From DASUZB01 sp036377075 (GTDB lineage Bacteria > Actinomycetota > CALGFH01): DNA of 35,847 nt. Positions 25,524 to 32,943 of the stretch are shown piece after piece (the stretch's first letter is position 1; each line of letters starts with the position of its first letter). The translations under genes and the position numbers were made by a program. Below the pieces are notes generated by a model, which was given only the letters and a program-made list of their open reading frames with translations, was not told the DNA's origin and did no database searches. The DNA lies in the NCBI GenBank assembly GCA_036377075.1, contig DASUZB010000001.1, forward strand, positions 1-35,847. The letters run 5' to 3'.

Positions 25524-26441
25524 CTACTCGACCCGTTCCAGCCAGTCGGCGTAGCGCGGCTCGCGGCCGCGCGTCGCCGCGACGAACACCTGCTGCAGCC
25601 GGCGGGTGACCGGGCCCGGCTCGCCGAGCACCCGGTCGTCGACTTCCCGGATCGGCACCACCTCGGCCGCCGTCCCGGTGAAGAACGCCTCGTCCGCCAG
25701 GTACAGGTCGGTGCGCACCAGGTCGGCCTCGCCCACCTGGATCCCCTCGTCGGCGGCGATCCGCATGATGCTGTCCCTGGTGATCCCGCTGAGGCACCCC
25801 GCCGCCAGCGGCGGCGTGGAAAGCACCCCGTCACGCACGACGAAGAGGTTCTCGCCGGAGCCGTCGGTGACGTGGCCCTGGGCGTTGAGCAGCACGCCCT
25901 CGTCGTAGCCGGCCTTGACCGCCTCCGCCTTGGCCAGCGAGGAGTTCAGGTACTGCCCGGTCGCCTTCGCCGCCGGCGGGATGATGTTGGGGTCCAGCCG
26001 CCGCCACGAGCTCACCTTCACCCGCACCCCGGTGCTGAACGACTCCTCGCCCAGGTACGCGCCCCACGGCCAGCAGGCGACCGCCATGCGCACAGGCGAG
26101 GTCAACGGGTTGAGCCCGATCTCGCCGTAGCCGAGGTACACGATCGGCCGGATGTAGCAGGTGGCGAGCCCGTTGAGCGCGACCAGGTCCTTGACCACCT
26201 TGACCGAGCCCTCCAGCGAGACCGGCGGCTCCATGTGGTAGATCTTGGCGCTGCGGAACAGCCGGCGCATGTGCTCGGTCAGCCGGAAGACCGCCGGGCC
26301 GTGCTCGGTCTCGTAGCAGCGGATGCCCTCGAAGACGCCCCAGCCGTAGTGCAGCGACGGGGTCAGTACGTGGACCTGGGCCTGGTCCCAGTCCACGTAC
26401 TCGCCGTCCATCCAGATCTTGCTCGTCGGCTGGATCGCCAT
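25524..26441 (-). CDS. ilvE: Branched-chain amino acid aminotransferase
   Basis: The product is 305 residues from the ATG at 26441 with GAGGAGG upstream. It is a fold-type IV PLP enzyme of the E. coli IlvE kind. LHYGWGVFEGIRCY lies near 30-43, Lys159 in PAAKATGQYLNS is the PLP lysine, and EVVPIREVDDR and GPVTRRLQQVF lie near the C-terminus. It makes Val, Ile and Leu from the 2-oxoacids produced by the other enzymes of the operon. A stable hairpin occupies the 67-base gap after leuB, so ilvE may have its own mRNA end or translation level. Confidence 0.96.
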   Translation of the reverse strand: MAIQPTSKIWMDGEYVDWDQAQVHVLTPSLHYGWGVFEGIRCYETEHGPAVFRLTEHMRRLFRSAKIYHMEPPVSLEGSVKVVKDLVALNGLATCYIRPIVYLGYGEIGLNPLTSPVRMAVACWPWGAYLGEESFSTGVRVKVSSWRRLDPNIIPPAAKATGQYLNSSLAKAEAVKAGYDEGVLLNAQGHVTDGSGENLFVVRDGVLSTPPLAAGCLSGITRDSIMRIAADEGIQVGEADLVRTDLYLADEAFFTGTAAEVVPIREVDDRVLGEPGPVTRRLQQVFVAATRGREPRYADWLERVE

Positions 26442-26469
26442 CCGGGCTACCTCCTCTGTTCAACGGTCG

Positions 26470-26504
26470 GTGGGCCTGCGCCGCTTCGTGCGGCTACGGC
26501 CCAC
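26470..26504 (-). promoter_or_regulatory. Intercistronic hairpin between leuB and ilvE
   Basis: GTGGGCC (26470-26476) pairs with GGCCCAC (26498-26504), and inside it GCCGC (26480-26484) pairs with GCGGC (26490-26494), leaving a three-base internal loop. No U-tract follows, and ilvE starts about 29 bases downstream with a good ribosome site. It fits an RNA-processing or mRNA-stability element, or partial terminator, inside the operon. Confidence 0.5.
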
Positions 26505-26508
26505 CTCC

Positions 26509-27558
26509 CTAAGGCCTGGCTTGGGGGTCGGCGGCGACCGCGGCGGCGATGCGGTCGCCGAGCTCGTCGGTGCTCGCCTGCGGGGCCGACAGCGCCGTCA
26601 CCGCGGCGGCCTCGACGGCCTTGGCGGCCTGCTGCTCGCCGAGCTGGTCGAGCAGGAGCGCGGCCGAGAGCACCGCGGCGACCGGGTTGGCGCGCCCGGT
26701 CCCGGCGAGGTCCGGCGCGGAGCCGTGCACCGGCTCGAACAGCCCCGGGCGGGCGCCGGGGTGCAGGTTCGCGCTGGCCGCGGTGCCGAGGCCGCCGCAG
26801 ACGGCGGCGGCCAGGTCGGTCAGGATGTCGCCGAACAGGTTGTCGGTGACCACCACGTCGAAGCGGCCCGGGTCGGTCACCAGGTAGAGGCAGGCGGCGT
26901 CCGCGTGCACGTAGTCGAGCGGCACCCCGGCGTCGGCGGCGGCCTGCTCGGCGACCCGGGACCACAGCTCACCGGAGTACGGCAGCACGTTGCGCTTGTG
27001 CACCAGGGTGAGGCGGCCGCCCCGCTCGGCGGCCCGCGCGGCGGCGTAGCGCACGCAGCGCTCCACCCCGGCCCTGGTGGTGACCGATTCCTCGACGGCC
27101 ACCTCGAGCGGGGTGCCGGCGTGCGCCACGCCGCCGGCCCCCACGTACGCTCCTTCGGTGTTCTCCCGCACCACCTCCAGGTCCACGTCGCCGGGGCGCG
27201 CCCCGGCCAGCGGCGAGGCCACCCCCGGGTAGAGCCGCGCCGGCCGCAGGTTGACGAACAGGTCCAGCTCGAAGCGGAGGCGCAGCAGCAGCTGGCGCTC
27301 CAGCACCCCCGGCGGCACGTCGGGGCGGCCGACGGCGCCGAGCAGGATCGCGTCGGTCGCCGTCAGCTCGTCCAGCACCGCGTCGGGGAGCACCTCGCCG
27401 CTGCGCAGGTAGCGGTCGGCCCCGAGGTCGTGGTGGAGCCAGTCCACGTCGAACCCGAAGCGGCCCGCCGCCGCCTCGACCGCCTTGCGCGCCTGGGCGC
27501 AGACCTCCGGACCGATCCCGTCCCCGGGCAGGTAGGCGATGGTGTACGCGTTGCCCAC
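26509..27558 (-). CDS. leuB: 3-isopropylmalate dehydrogenase
   Basis: The product is 349 residues from the GTG at 27558, two bases after the leuA stop. LeuB oxidises and decarboxylates 3-isopropylmalate with NAD+. Visible family features are YLPGDGIGPEV at the N-terminus, LLGAVGRPDVPPG, the substrate arginines in LRFELDLFVNLRPARLYPG, VRENTEGAYVG, and DVVVTDNLFGDILTDLAAA with metal-binding aspartates. GSAPDLAGTGRANPVA is the usual NAD-binding loop. Length is normal. It is close-coupled to leuA. Confidence 0.96.
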   Translation of the reverse strand: MGNAYTIAYLPGDGIGPEVCAQARKAVEAAAGRFGFDVDWLHHDLGADRYLRSGEVLPDAVLDELTATDAILLGAVGRPDVPPGVLERQLLLRLRFELDLFVNLRPARLYPGVASPLAGARPGDVDLEVVRENTEGAYVGAGGVAHAGTPLEVAVEESVTTRAGVERCVRYAAARAAERGGRLTLVHKRNVLPYSGELWSRVAEQAAADAGVPLDYVHADAACLYLVTDPGRFDVVVTDNLFGDILTDLAAAVCGGLGTAASANLHPGARPGLFEPVHGSAPDLAGTGRANPVAAVLSAALLLDQLGEQQAAKAVEAAAVTALSAPQASTDELGDRIAAAVAADPQARP

Positions 27559-27560
27559 GC

Positions 27561-29279
27561 CTACACCTCACCGGCCTGCACGGCCACGCCGAAGACCCGG
27601 CCCATGGCGTCGGTCGCCGCCTGCGGCGAGACCTGGCCGTCGCGCCGCACCAGCGGCGCCGCCGGCACCGGCGCCTTGCCGTTGTCGGTCGTGGCGCTGG
27701 CCACCGGGGTGGCGGCGCGGCTGCGCCTGCCCGGCCCGGCGCCGGTCCGCGGCCGCGGGCCGGCATCGGGAACCCCCATGGCGACCAGCTTGTTGACCGC
27801 CTGCAGGTAGGCGCGGGCCGACGCCTCGACCACGTCGGCGGCGACCGCCCGTCCGCTCACCTTGGTGCCGTGCGACTCCACCTGGACGCTGACGTCGCCG
27901 AGCGCGTCGGCGCCGCCGGTGACGGCCGAGACGTTGTAGGCGACCAGGGTGGCGTCGATCCCGACCGCCTCGGCGACCGCGGCGCAGGCCGCGTCGACCA
28001 TGCCGTCGCCCATGGCGGAGCGCTCGGTGACGGTGCCGCCGTGGGAGATGCGGACGGTCGCCGTCGGCGTCAGCACCGTCCCGCCGGCCACCTGCAGCCC
28101 GACGAAGCGGTACGACTGCCGCTCGGCCCGCACCTCGTCGGCGACGATCGCCTCCAGGTCGGTGTCGGTGATCCGCGCCTTGCGGTCGGCGAGCTGCTTG
28201 AAGCGGACGAAGGCCTGGTCCAGCTCCTCGCGGGTGGGCTTGAAGCCGAGCTTGGCCAGCGCGTCGGCGACGGCGTGGCGGCCCGAGTGCTTGCCGAGCA
28301 CCAGCCGCGAGCCGTCGTAGCCCAGCTCGACCGGGTCCATCACCTCGTAGGTGGTGCGCTCGGCGAGCACGCCGTGCTGGTGGATGCCGGACTCGTGGGC
28401 GAACGCGTTGGCGCCGACGATCGCCTTGTTGGGCTGCACCGGGTAGCCGGTCAGCAGGCTCACCAGCCGCGAGGTCCGGGCGATCTCGCGGGTGTCGACG
28501 TTGGTGGCGAAGCCGAGCGAGGGGGCGTGGGTGCGCAGCACCATCACCACCTCCTCGAGCGAGCAGTTGCCCGCCCGCTCGCCGACGCCGTTGACCGCCA
28601 CCTCGACCTGGCGCGCGCCCGCCTTCACCGCGGCGATCGAGCTGGCGACGGAGACGCCCAGGTCGTCGTGGCAGTGCACGCTCCAGACCGCCCGCTCCGC
28701 GCCGGGCACCTCGGCGATCAGCCAGCCGACCAGCTCCGCGTAGTCGTCGGGGAGCATGTAGCCGACGGTGTCGGCGACGTTGCAGGTGGTCGCGCCGGCG
28801 GCGATCGCCGCGCCGTAGACCTGCTTGAGGAACTCGGGGTCGGAGCGGGTGGCGTCCTCGGCCGAGAACTCGACGTCGCCGGTGTGCCCCTTGGCCCGCT
28901 CGACCGCGCCGGTGGTGGCGGCGAGCACCTGCTCCGGGGTCATGCGCAGCTTGTGCTCCATATGGATCTTGCTGGTGGCGATGAAGGTGTGGATGCGGGC
29001 GTGCGCCGCTGGGGCGAGCGCCTCGGCGGCCCGGTCGACGTCGCCGGGAGCGGTGCGGCTCAGCGCCGCGATGGTGCGGCCGCGTACTCGCTCGGCGACC
29101 GCCCGTACCGCCTCGAAGTCGCCCTGCGAGGCCTGCGGGAAGCCGGCCTCGATGACGTCGACGCCGAGCTTCGCCAGCTGCTCGGCGATCTCGATCTTGG
29201 CGTTGGCGTCGAGGTTGATGCCGGGCGACTGCTCCCCGTCCCTCAGCGTCGTGTCGAAGATGGTGACCTGCTCAGCCAC
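27561..29279 (-). CDS. leuA: 2-isopropylmalate synthase with extended C-terminus
   Basis: The product is 572 residues from the GTG at 29279 (AAGGGGGA upstream). It condenses acetyl-CoA with 2-ketoisovalerate, the committed step to leucine. The catalytic TIM barrel carries FDTTLRDGEQSPGINL and HCHDDLGVSVASS metal ligands and NGVGERAGNCSLEE. The C-terminal regulatory LeuA dimer domain (VATPTATVRISH-like, near 400-500) normally binds leucine for feedback inhibition. Beyond about residue 510 a tail rich in Ala, Pro and Arg adds some 60 residues not usual for the short LeuA form. leuB follows after two bases. Confidence 0.96.
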   Translation of the reverse strand: MAEQVTIFDTTLRDGEQSPGINLDANAKIEIAEQLAKLGVDVIEAGFPQASQGDFEAVRAVAERVRGRTIAALSRTAPGDVDRAAEALAPAAHARIHTFIATSKIHMEHKLRMTPEQVLAATTGAVERAKGHTGDVEFSAEDATRSDPEFLKQVYGAAIAAGATTCNVADTVGYMLPDDYAELVGWLIAEVPGAERAVWSVHCHDDLGVSVASSIAAVKAGARQVEVAVNGVGERAGNCSLEEVVMVLRTHAPSLGFATNVDTREIARTSRLVSLLTGYPVQPNKAIVGANAFAHESGIHQHGVLAERTTYEVMDPVELGYDGSRLVLGKHSGRHAVADALAKLGFKPTREELDQAFVRFKQLADRKARITDTDLEAIVADEVRAERQSYRFVGLQVAGGTVLTPTATVRISHGGTVTERSAMGDGMVDAACAAVAEAVGIDATLVAYNVSAVTGGADALGDVSVQVESHGTKVSGRAVAADVVEASARAYLQAVNKLVAMGVPDAGPRPRTGAGPGRRSRAATPVASATTDNGKAPVPAAPLVRRDGQVSPQAATDAMGRVFGVAVQAGEV

Positions 29280-29328
29280 GGTGTGGTCCCCCTTGCGCGT
29301 GATCGTTCGCTGCGCGCCGTCCTGGTTC

Positions 29329-29390
29329 GCCGCGGGGCGGTCGGCACGGGGCCGCCCCGCGGCCGGCGAGGACGAGGAGGCCCGCCGGCC
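29329..29390 (-). promoter_or_regulatory. Two overlapping GC-rich hairpins in the ilvC-leuA gap
   Basis: GCCGCGGGGCGG (29329-29340) pairs perfectly with 29352-29363. A second pair is GGCCGGCG (29361-29368) with CGCCGGCC (29383-29390). The arms share bases 29361-29363, so the full structures compete. The gap between ilvC and leuA is 129 bases, the widest inside the operon. No U-tract and no leader peptide with Leu codons is seen. A processing site, partial terminator or alternative-fold switch ahead of leuA is possible. Confidence 0.5.
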
Positions 29391-29408
29391 TTGGAGGGGT
29401 GAGCCGCA

Positions 29409-30419
29409 TCACGAGGCCTCGTCGTCGGGCCGGCGCAGCCACGACATCATCGCGCGCAGCGGCTCGCCGGTCTTCTCGATCGGGTGGTTGCGGCCCGCCT
29501 CGCGCAGGCGCTGGAAGTTGGGCCGGCCGCGGTCGTCCTCCTCGACCCACTCCCTGGCGAACTCGCCAGAGCGGACCTCGCCGAGGATGCGGCGCATCTC
29601 GGCCTTGGTGGCGTCGTCGATCACCCGGGGGCCGCGGGTGTAGTCGCCGTACTCGGCGGTGTCCGAGACCGAGTAGCGCATCCGCGACAGCCCGCCCTCG
29701 TAGAGCAGGTCGACGATCAGCTTGAGCTCGTGGAGGCACTCGAAGTAGGCGACCTCCGGCTGGTAGCCGGCGTCGACCAGGGTCTCGAAGCCGGCCTGGA
29801 CCAGCGCGGTGGCGCCGCCGCACAGCACCGCCTGCTCGCCGAACAGGTCGGTCTCGGTCTCCTCCTGGAAGGTGGTGGCCAGCGCCCCGGCGCGGGTCCC
29901 GCCGATCGCCCGCGCGTAGGACCTGGTGAGGTCCCACGCCTTCCCGGTGGCGTCCTGGGCGACCGCGACCAGCACCGGCGTGCCCTGGCCGTCGCTGTAC
30001 TGGCGCCGCACCAGGTGCCCGGGGCCCTTCGGCGCCACCATGGCGACGTCGACGTAGTCGGGCGCGGTGACGTAGCCGTAGTGGACGTTGAACCCGTGGG
30101 CGAAGAACAGCGCGTCGCCCGGGCGCAGGTTGGGGGCGACGTCGCTGGCGTAGAGGTGCCGCTGCACGGTGTCGGGCACCAGCACCATCACCAGGTCCGC
30201 CCAGGCGCTCGCCTCGGCTGGGGTGGCGACCTCGAGGCCGGCGGACTTGGCCTTGGCGCGGCTGCGGGAGCTCTCGGGCAGGCCGACGCGGACCTCGCAG
30301 CCGGAGTCGGCGAGCGAGAGCGCGTGCGCGTGGCCCTGCGAGCCGAAGCCGAGCACGGCGATCTTGCGGGACTGGACGAGGCCGAGGTCGGCGTCGTCGT
30401 CGTAGAACACGGTGGCCAT
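29409..30419 (-). CDS. ilvC: Ketol-acid reductoisomerase, class I
   Basis: The product is 336 residues from the ATG at 30419. It isomerises and reduces acetolactate and acetohydroxybutyrate using NADPH and Mg2+. The N-terminal Rossmann motif is AVLGFGSQGHAHALSLADSG, followed by a Ser/Arg-rich loop ESSRSRAKAK suited to NADPH. The C-terminal knotted domain has VAPKGPGHLVRRQY, FGEQAVLCGG and YFECLHELKLIVDLLYEGG with metal-binding acids. The length is that of the short, class I form. It begins 33 bases after ilvN. Confidence 0.97.
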   Translation of the reverse strand: MATVFYDDDADLGLVQSRKIAVLGFGSQGHAHALSLADSGCEVRVGLPESSRSRAKAKSAGLEVATPAEASAWADLVMVLVPDTVQRHLYASDVAPNLRPGDALFFAHGFNVHYGYVTAPDYVDVAMVAPKGPGHLVRRQYSDGQGTPVLVAVAQDATGKAWDLTRSYARAIGGTRAGALATTFQEETETDLFGEQAVLCGGATALVQAGFETLVDAGYQPEVAYFECLHELKLIVDLLYEGGLSRMRYSVSDTAEYGDYTRGPRVIDDATKAEMRRILGEVRSGEFAREWVEEDDRGRPNFQRLREAGRNHPIEKTGEPLRAMMSWLRRPDDEAS

Positions 30420-30452
30420 GGGACTACCTCCGTTGGTCGGCCGTCGGGCGGC

Positions 30453-30974
30453 TCAGGCGGGGCGGACGGTGCGGACGGACGGCTCGCCGATCGCGCGGCT
30501 GCCACGGAGCAGGCCGATCCGTCCGCTGCGGACGACCTCGCGGATGCCGTAGGGCTCGAGCACGTGCAGCAGGGCGGCGAGCTTGTCGTGGTCGCCGGCC
30601 GCCTCGAGCGTGATGGCGGCGCGGGTGACGTCCACCACCTTGGCCCGGAAGACGTCGGCCAGGTCGATCACCTGGCCGCGGGTGGCCGCGTCGGCGGCCA
30701 CCTTGACGAGCAGGAACTCGCGCTCGACCGCGGCGCCGGGTTGCAGCTCCACGATCTTGAGCACGCTGACCAGCTTGTTGAGCTGTTTGGCGACCTGCTC
30801 GACGGGATGGTCGCTGGCGTCGACCACGATCGTCATGCGGCTGACCGCGGGGTTCTCGGTCGGCCCGACCGCCAGCGACTCGATGTTGAAGGCACGGCGG
30901 CTGAACAGCCCGGCGATCCTGGCGAGCACGCCCGGCTTGTTCTCCACCAGCACCGAGAGGGTGTGCAGGCTCAC
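30453..30974 (-). CDS. ilvN: Acetolactate synthase small (regulatory) subunit
   Basis: The product is 173 residues from the GTG at 30974, overlapping the ilvB stop by four bases (GTGA). Residues 3-75 form an ACT domain (HTLSVLVENKPGVLARIAGL, then FNIESLAVGPTE) that binds valine for feedback inhibition. Residues about 80-165 are the C-terminal ferredoxin-like half that activates IlvB (ELQPGAAVEREFLLVKVAA). Overlap and order are as in most bacteria. Confidence 0.96.
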   Translation of the reverse strand: MSLHTLSVLVENKPGVLARIAGLFSRRAFNIESLAVGPTENPAVSRMTIVVDASDHPVEQVAKQLNKLVSVLKIVELQPGAAVEREFLLVKVAADAATRGQVIDLADVFRAKVVDVTRAAITLEAAGDHDKLAALLHVLEPYGIREVVRSGRIGLLRGSRAIGEPSVRTVRPA

Positions 30975-32725
30975 GAGGCGTACACCTCCCTCCGGGTGGC
31001 GGCCGCCTGCTCCTCGGCGGAGAAGTCGGGGCCGAGGATGATCTCGTCGTTGGGCCGGCCGGCCGGCACCATCGGGAACACGCCCTCGAGCTGGTCGACC
31101 CGGAAGTCCACCACCGCGGGGACGCCCTCGACCGCGAACGCCTTCTCCAGGGTCGCGTCCACGTCCTCGGGACGGTCGCAGCGCAGCCCGACGCCGCCGT
31201 AGGCCTGGGTCAGCGCGACGTAGTCGGGGACGTCGACCCCGAGCGCGACCTCCGAGTAGCGCTCGGCGTAGAAGAGCTCCTGCCACTGGCGCACCATGCC
31301 GAGGTGGCCGTTGTTGAGGATCAGCACCTTGATCGGGATGCGCTCGATGGTGCAGGTGGCGAGCTCCTGGCAGGTCATCTGGAAGCAGCCGTCGCCGTCG
31401 ACCGCCACCACCAGCTCGTCCGGCCGGCCGACCTTGGCGCCCATCGCCGCCGGGATGGCGAAGCCCATGGTCCCCAGGCCACCCGAGTTGATCCAGGAGC
31501 GGGGGCGGGTGAAGCGCAGGTACTGCGCCGCGTACATCTGGTGCTGGCCGACGCCGGCGACCACCACCGCCTCGCCGCCGGTGAGCGCCGACAGCCGCTC
31601 CATCACGTACTGCGGCTTGAGTTGGCCGTCCGGCTGCTGCGCGTAGCGGAACGGGAAGTCCCGCTTCCACGCCGCGACCGTGCGCCGCCAGGCGGCGGTG
31701 TCGCCGGGGCCGTGCTCGGCGACGGCGACGCCGTACTCGGCGGCGAGCTGCTCGCAGACCAGCCGCACGTCGCCGACGATCGGCACGTCGGCGGCGCGGT
31801 TCTTGCCGATCTCCGCCGGGTCGATGTCGGCGTGGACCACCTTGGCCCTGGGCGCGAAGGTGGCCAGGTTGCCGGTGACGCGGTCGTCGAAGCGTGCCGC
31901 GAGCGCGACGATCAGGTCGGCCTCCTGCAGGGCGGCGACGGCGGCGTAGCTGCCGTGCATCCCCGGCATGCCCAGCGCCAGCGGGTGGTCGTCGGGGAAC
32001 GCGCCACGCGCCATCAGCGTGGTGGTCACGGGCGCCTCGGCGGCCTCGGCGAGCTGCCGCAGCACCTCGTGGGCGCCGGCCTTGATGACGCCGCCGCCGA
32101 CGTACAGCACCGGCCGCGACGCCGCGCGCAGCAGCGCCGCCGCCTCGCGCACCCGCTTGGCGTTGGGCCGCTGCACCGGGTTGTAGCCGGGCAGCTCGAG
32201 GGTGTCGGGCCAGTGCCAGCCGGTGGTCGCCTGCAGCACGTCCTTGGGGATGTCGACCAGCACCGGGCCGGGCCGCCCGGTGGCGGCGATGTGCAGCGCC
32301 TCGGCGATCGCCGCGGGGATGCGGGCCGGGTCGGTGACCAGTTCGTTGTGCTTGGTGACCGGCATGGTGATGCCGGTGATGTCGGCCTCCTGGAAGGCGT
32401 CCGACCCGATCGAGGAGCTCGGCACCTGCCCGGTGATCGCCAGCAGCGGCACCGAGTCCATGTGCGCGTCGCACAGCGCCGTGACCAGGTTGGTGGCCCC
32501 CGGGCCGCTGGTCGCCATGCAGACCCCGACCCGCCCGGTCGCCCACGCGTAGCCCTCGGCGGCGTGCCCGGCGCCCTGCTCGTGGCGGACCAGGACGTGG
32601 CGGATCGACGACTCCCGGATGGGGTCGTAGGCGGGGAGGATGGCCCCTCCCGGCAGGCCGAAGACCACCTCGACGCCGGCGTGCTCGAGGCTGCGGACGA
32701 GTGCTTGGGCTCCTGTGAGCTGCAT
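30971..32725 (-). CDS. ilvB: Acetolactate synthase large (catalytic) subunit
   Basis: The product is 584 residues from the ATG at 32725 (GGAG upstream). A longer frame reaches 32794 but starts inside the attenuator hairpin, so it is not the gene start. It is a ThDP enzyme with the N-terminal glutamate in LVRHEQGAGHAAEGYA, a central FAD-binding domain, and the GDGCFQMTCQELATC ThDP-Mg motif near 440. It condenses two pyruvates, or pyruvate plus 2-ketobutyrate, and opens valine, isoleucine and leucine synthesis. It heads the operon and is controlled by the leader described upstream. Confidence 0.97.
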   Translation of the reverse strand: MQLTGAQALVRSLEHAGVEVVFGLPGGAILPAYDPIRESSIRHVLVRHEQGAGHAAEGYAWATGRVGVCMATSGPGATNLVTALCDAHMDSVPLLAITGQVPSSSIGSDAFQEADITGITMPVTKHNELVTDPARIPAAIAEALHIAATGRPGPVLVDIPKDVLQATTGWHWPDTLELPGYNPVQRPNAKRVREAAALLRAASRPVLYVGGGVIKAGAHEVLRQLAEAAEAPVTTTLMARGAFPDDHPLALGMPGMHGSYAAVAALQEADLIVALAARFDDRVTGNLATFAPRAKVVHADIDPAEIGKNRAADVPIVGDVRLVCEQLAAEYGVAVAEHGPGDTAAWRRTVAAWKRDFPFRYAQQPDGQLKPQYVMERLSALTGGEAVVVAGVGQHQMYAAQYLRFTRPRSWINSGGLGTMGFAIPAAMGAKVGRPDELVVAVDGDGCFQMTCQELATCTIERIPIKVLILNNGHLGMVRQWQELFYAERYSEVALGVDVPDYVALTQAYGGVGLRCDRPEDVDATLEKAFAVEGVPAVVDFRVDQLEGVFPMVPAGRPNDEIILGPDFSAEEQAAATRREVYAS

Positions 32726-32768
32726 GGCGGCGCTCCACGATTGGGGCGGGCGGGAAACATGGGCAAAC

Positions 32769-32803
32769 AAAAAACCTCCCTGCCGCGATGGCATCGGAGG
32801 TTT
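32769..32803 (-). terminator. Rho-independent terminator (ilv attenuator)
   Basis: In the mRNA, AAACCTCC (32803-32796) pairs with GGAGGTTT. An inner stem TGCC/GGCA (32793-32790 and 32784-32781) closes a five-base loop. A run of six U follows (32774-32769, then GUUU). This is a textbook intrinsic terminator in a genome where others lack U-tracts. It lies 44 bases before the ilvB start and after the leader peptide. Confidence 0.88.
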
Positions 32804-32804
32804 C

Positions 32805-32830
32805 GCGCGAACCCGGCGTTGGGCTCGCGC
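32805..32830 (-). promoter_or_regulatory. Pause (1:2) hairpin at the leader-peptide stop codon
   Basis: GCGCGAGCCC (mRNA 32830-32821) pairs with GGGTTCGCGC (32814-32805) over ten positions with one G-U pair and a six-base loop. The first arm begins at the last base of the leader stop codon, so a ribosome stalled in the leader would block or free it. The second arm runs directly into the terminator 5' arm; GGTT here can alternatively pair with AACC of the terminator, giving a weak antiterminator. Confidence 0.65.
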
Positions 32831-32868
32831 TACATGAGAATAAGTACGAGGCTCAGGCGGTCTGGCAT
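32830..32868 (-). CDS. ilv leader peptide (MPDRLSLVLILM)
   Basis: A 12-codon frame starts at the ATG at 32868 with GGAG seven bases upstream and ends with TAG at 32832-32830. The product is MPDRLSLVLILM, in which six of twelve residues are Leu, Val or Ile, four in direct succession before the last Met. Several use codons (CTT, ATT, GTA) rare in this GC-rich DNA, which would make ribosome stalling sensitive to charged tRNA levels. Together with the pause hairpin and terminator it forms a ribosome-mediated attenuator of ilvBNC-leu expression. Confidence 0.88.
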   Translation of the reverse strand: MPDRLSLVLILM

Positions 32869-32891
32869 GGGTGCTCCGCGGTCGGAATCAA

Positions 32892-32924
32892 GGCCAGCGT
32901 GGCCAATAGTACTGGCGCTGTCAA
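32892..32924 (-). promoter_or_regulatory. Probable promoter/operator zone of the ilv operon
   Basis: A perfect TTGACA hexamer (minus strand, 32924-32919) lies about 50 bases before the leader start. A TACTAT hexamer (32911-32906) is only 7 bases from it, and at the usual spacing the -10 is poor, so the exact promoter is uncertain. GGCCACGCTGGCC (32904-32892) is a 5-bp-arm inverted repeat in the same zone and could bind a regulator. Confidence 0.4.
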
Positions 32925-32943
32925 GCAGCAGACCGAGCAGCCC

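Noticed and set aside
24462..26849. 795-residue plus-strand open frame
   Set aside because: Antisense to leuC, ilvE and leuB, which are certain; composition is that of a mirror frame.
29484..31202. 572-residue plus-strand open frame
   Set aside because: Antisense to ilvC, ilvN and ilvB; no recognisable domain.
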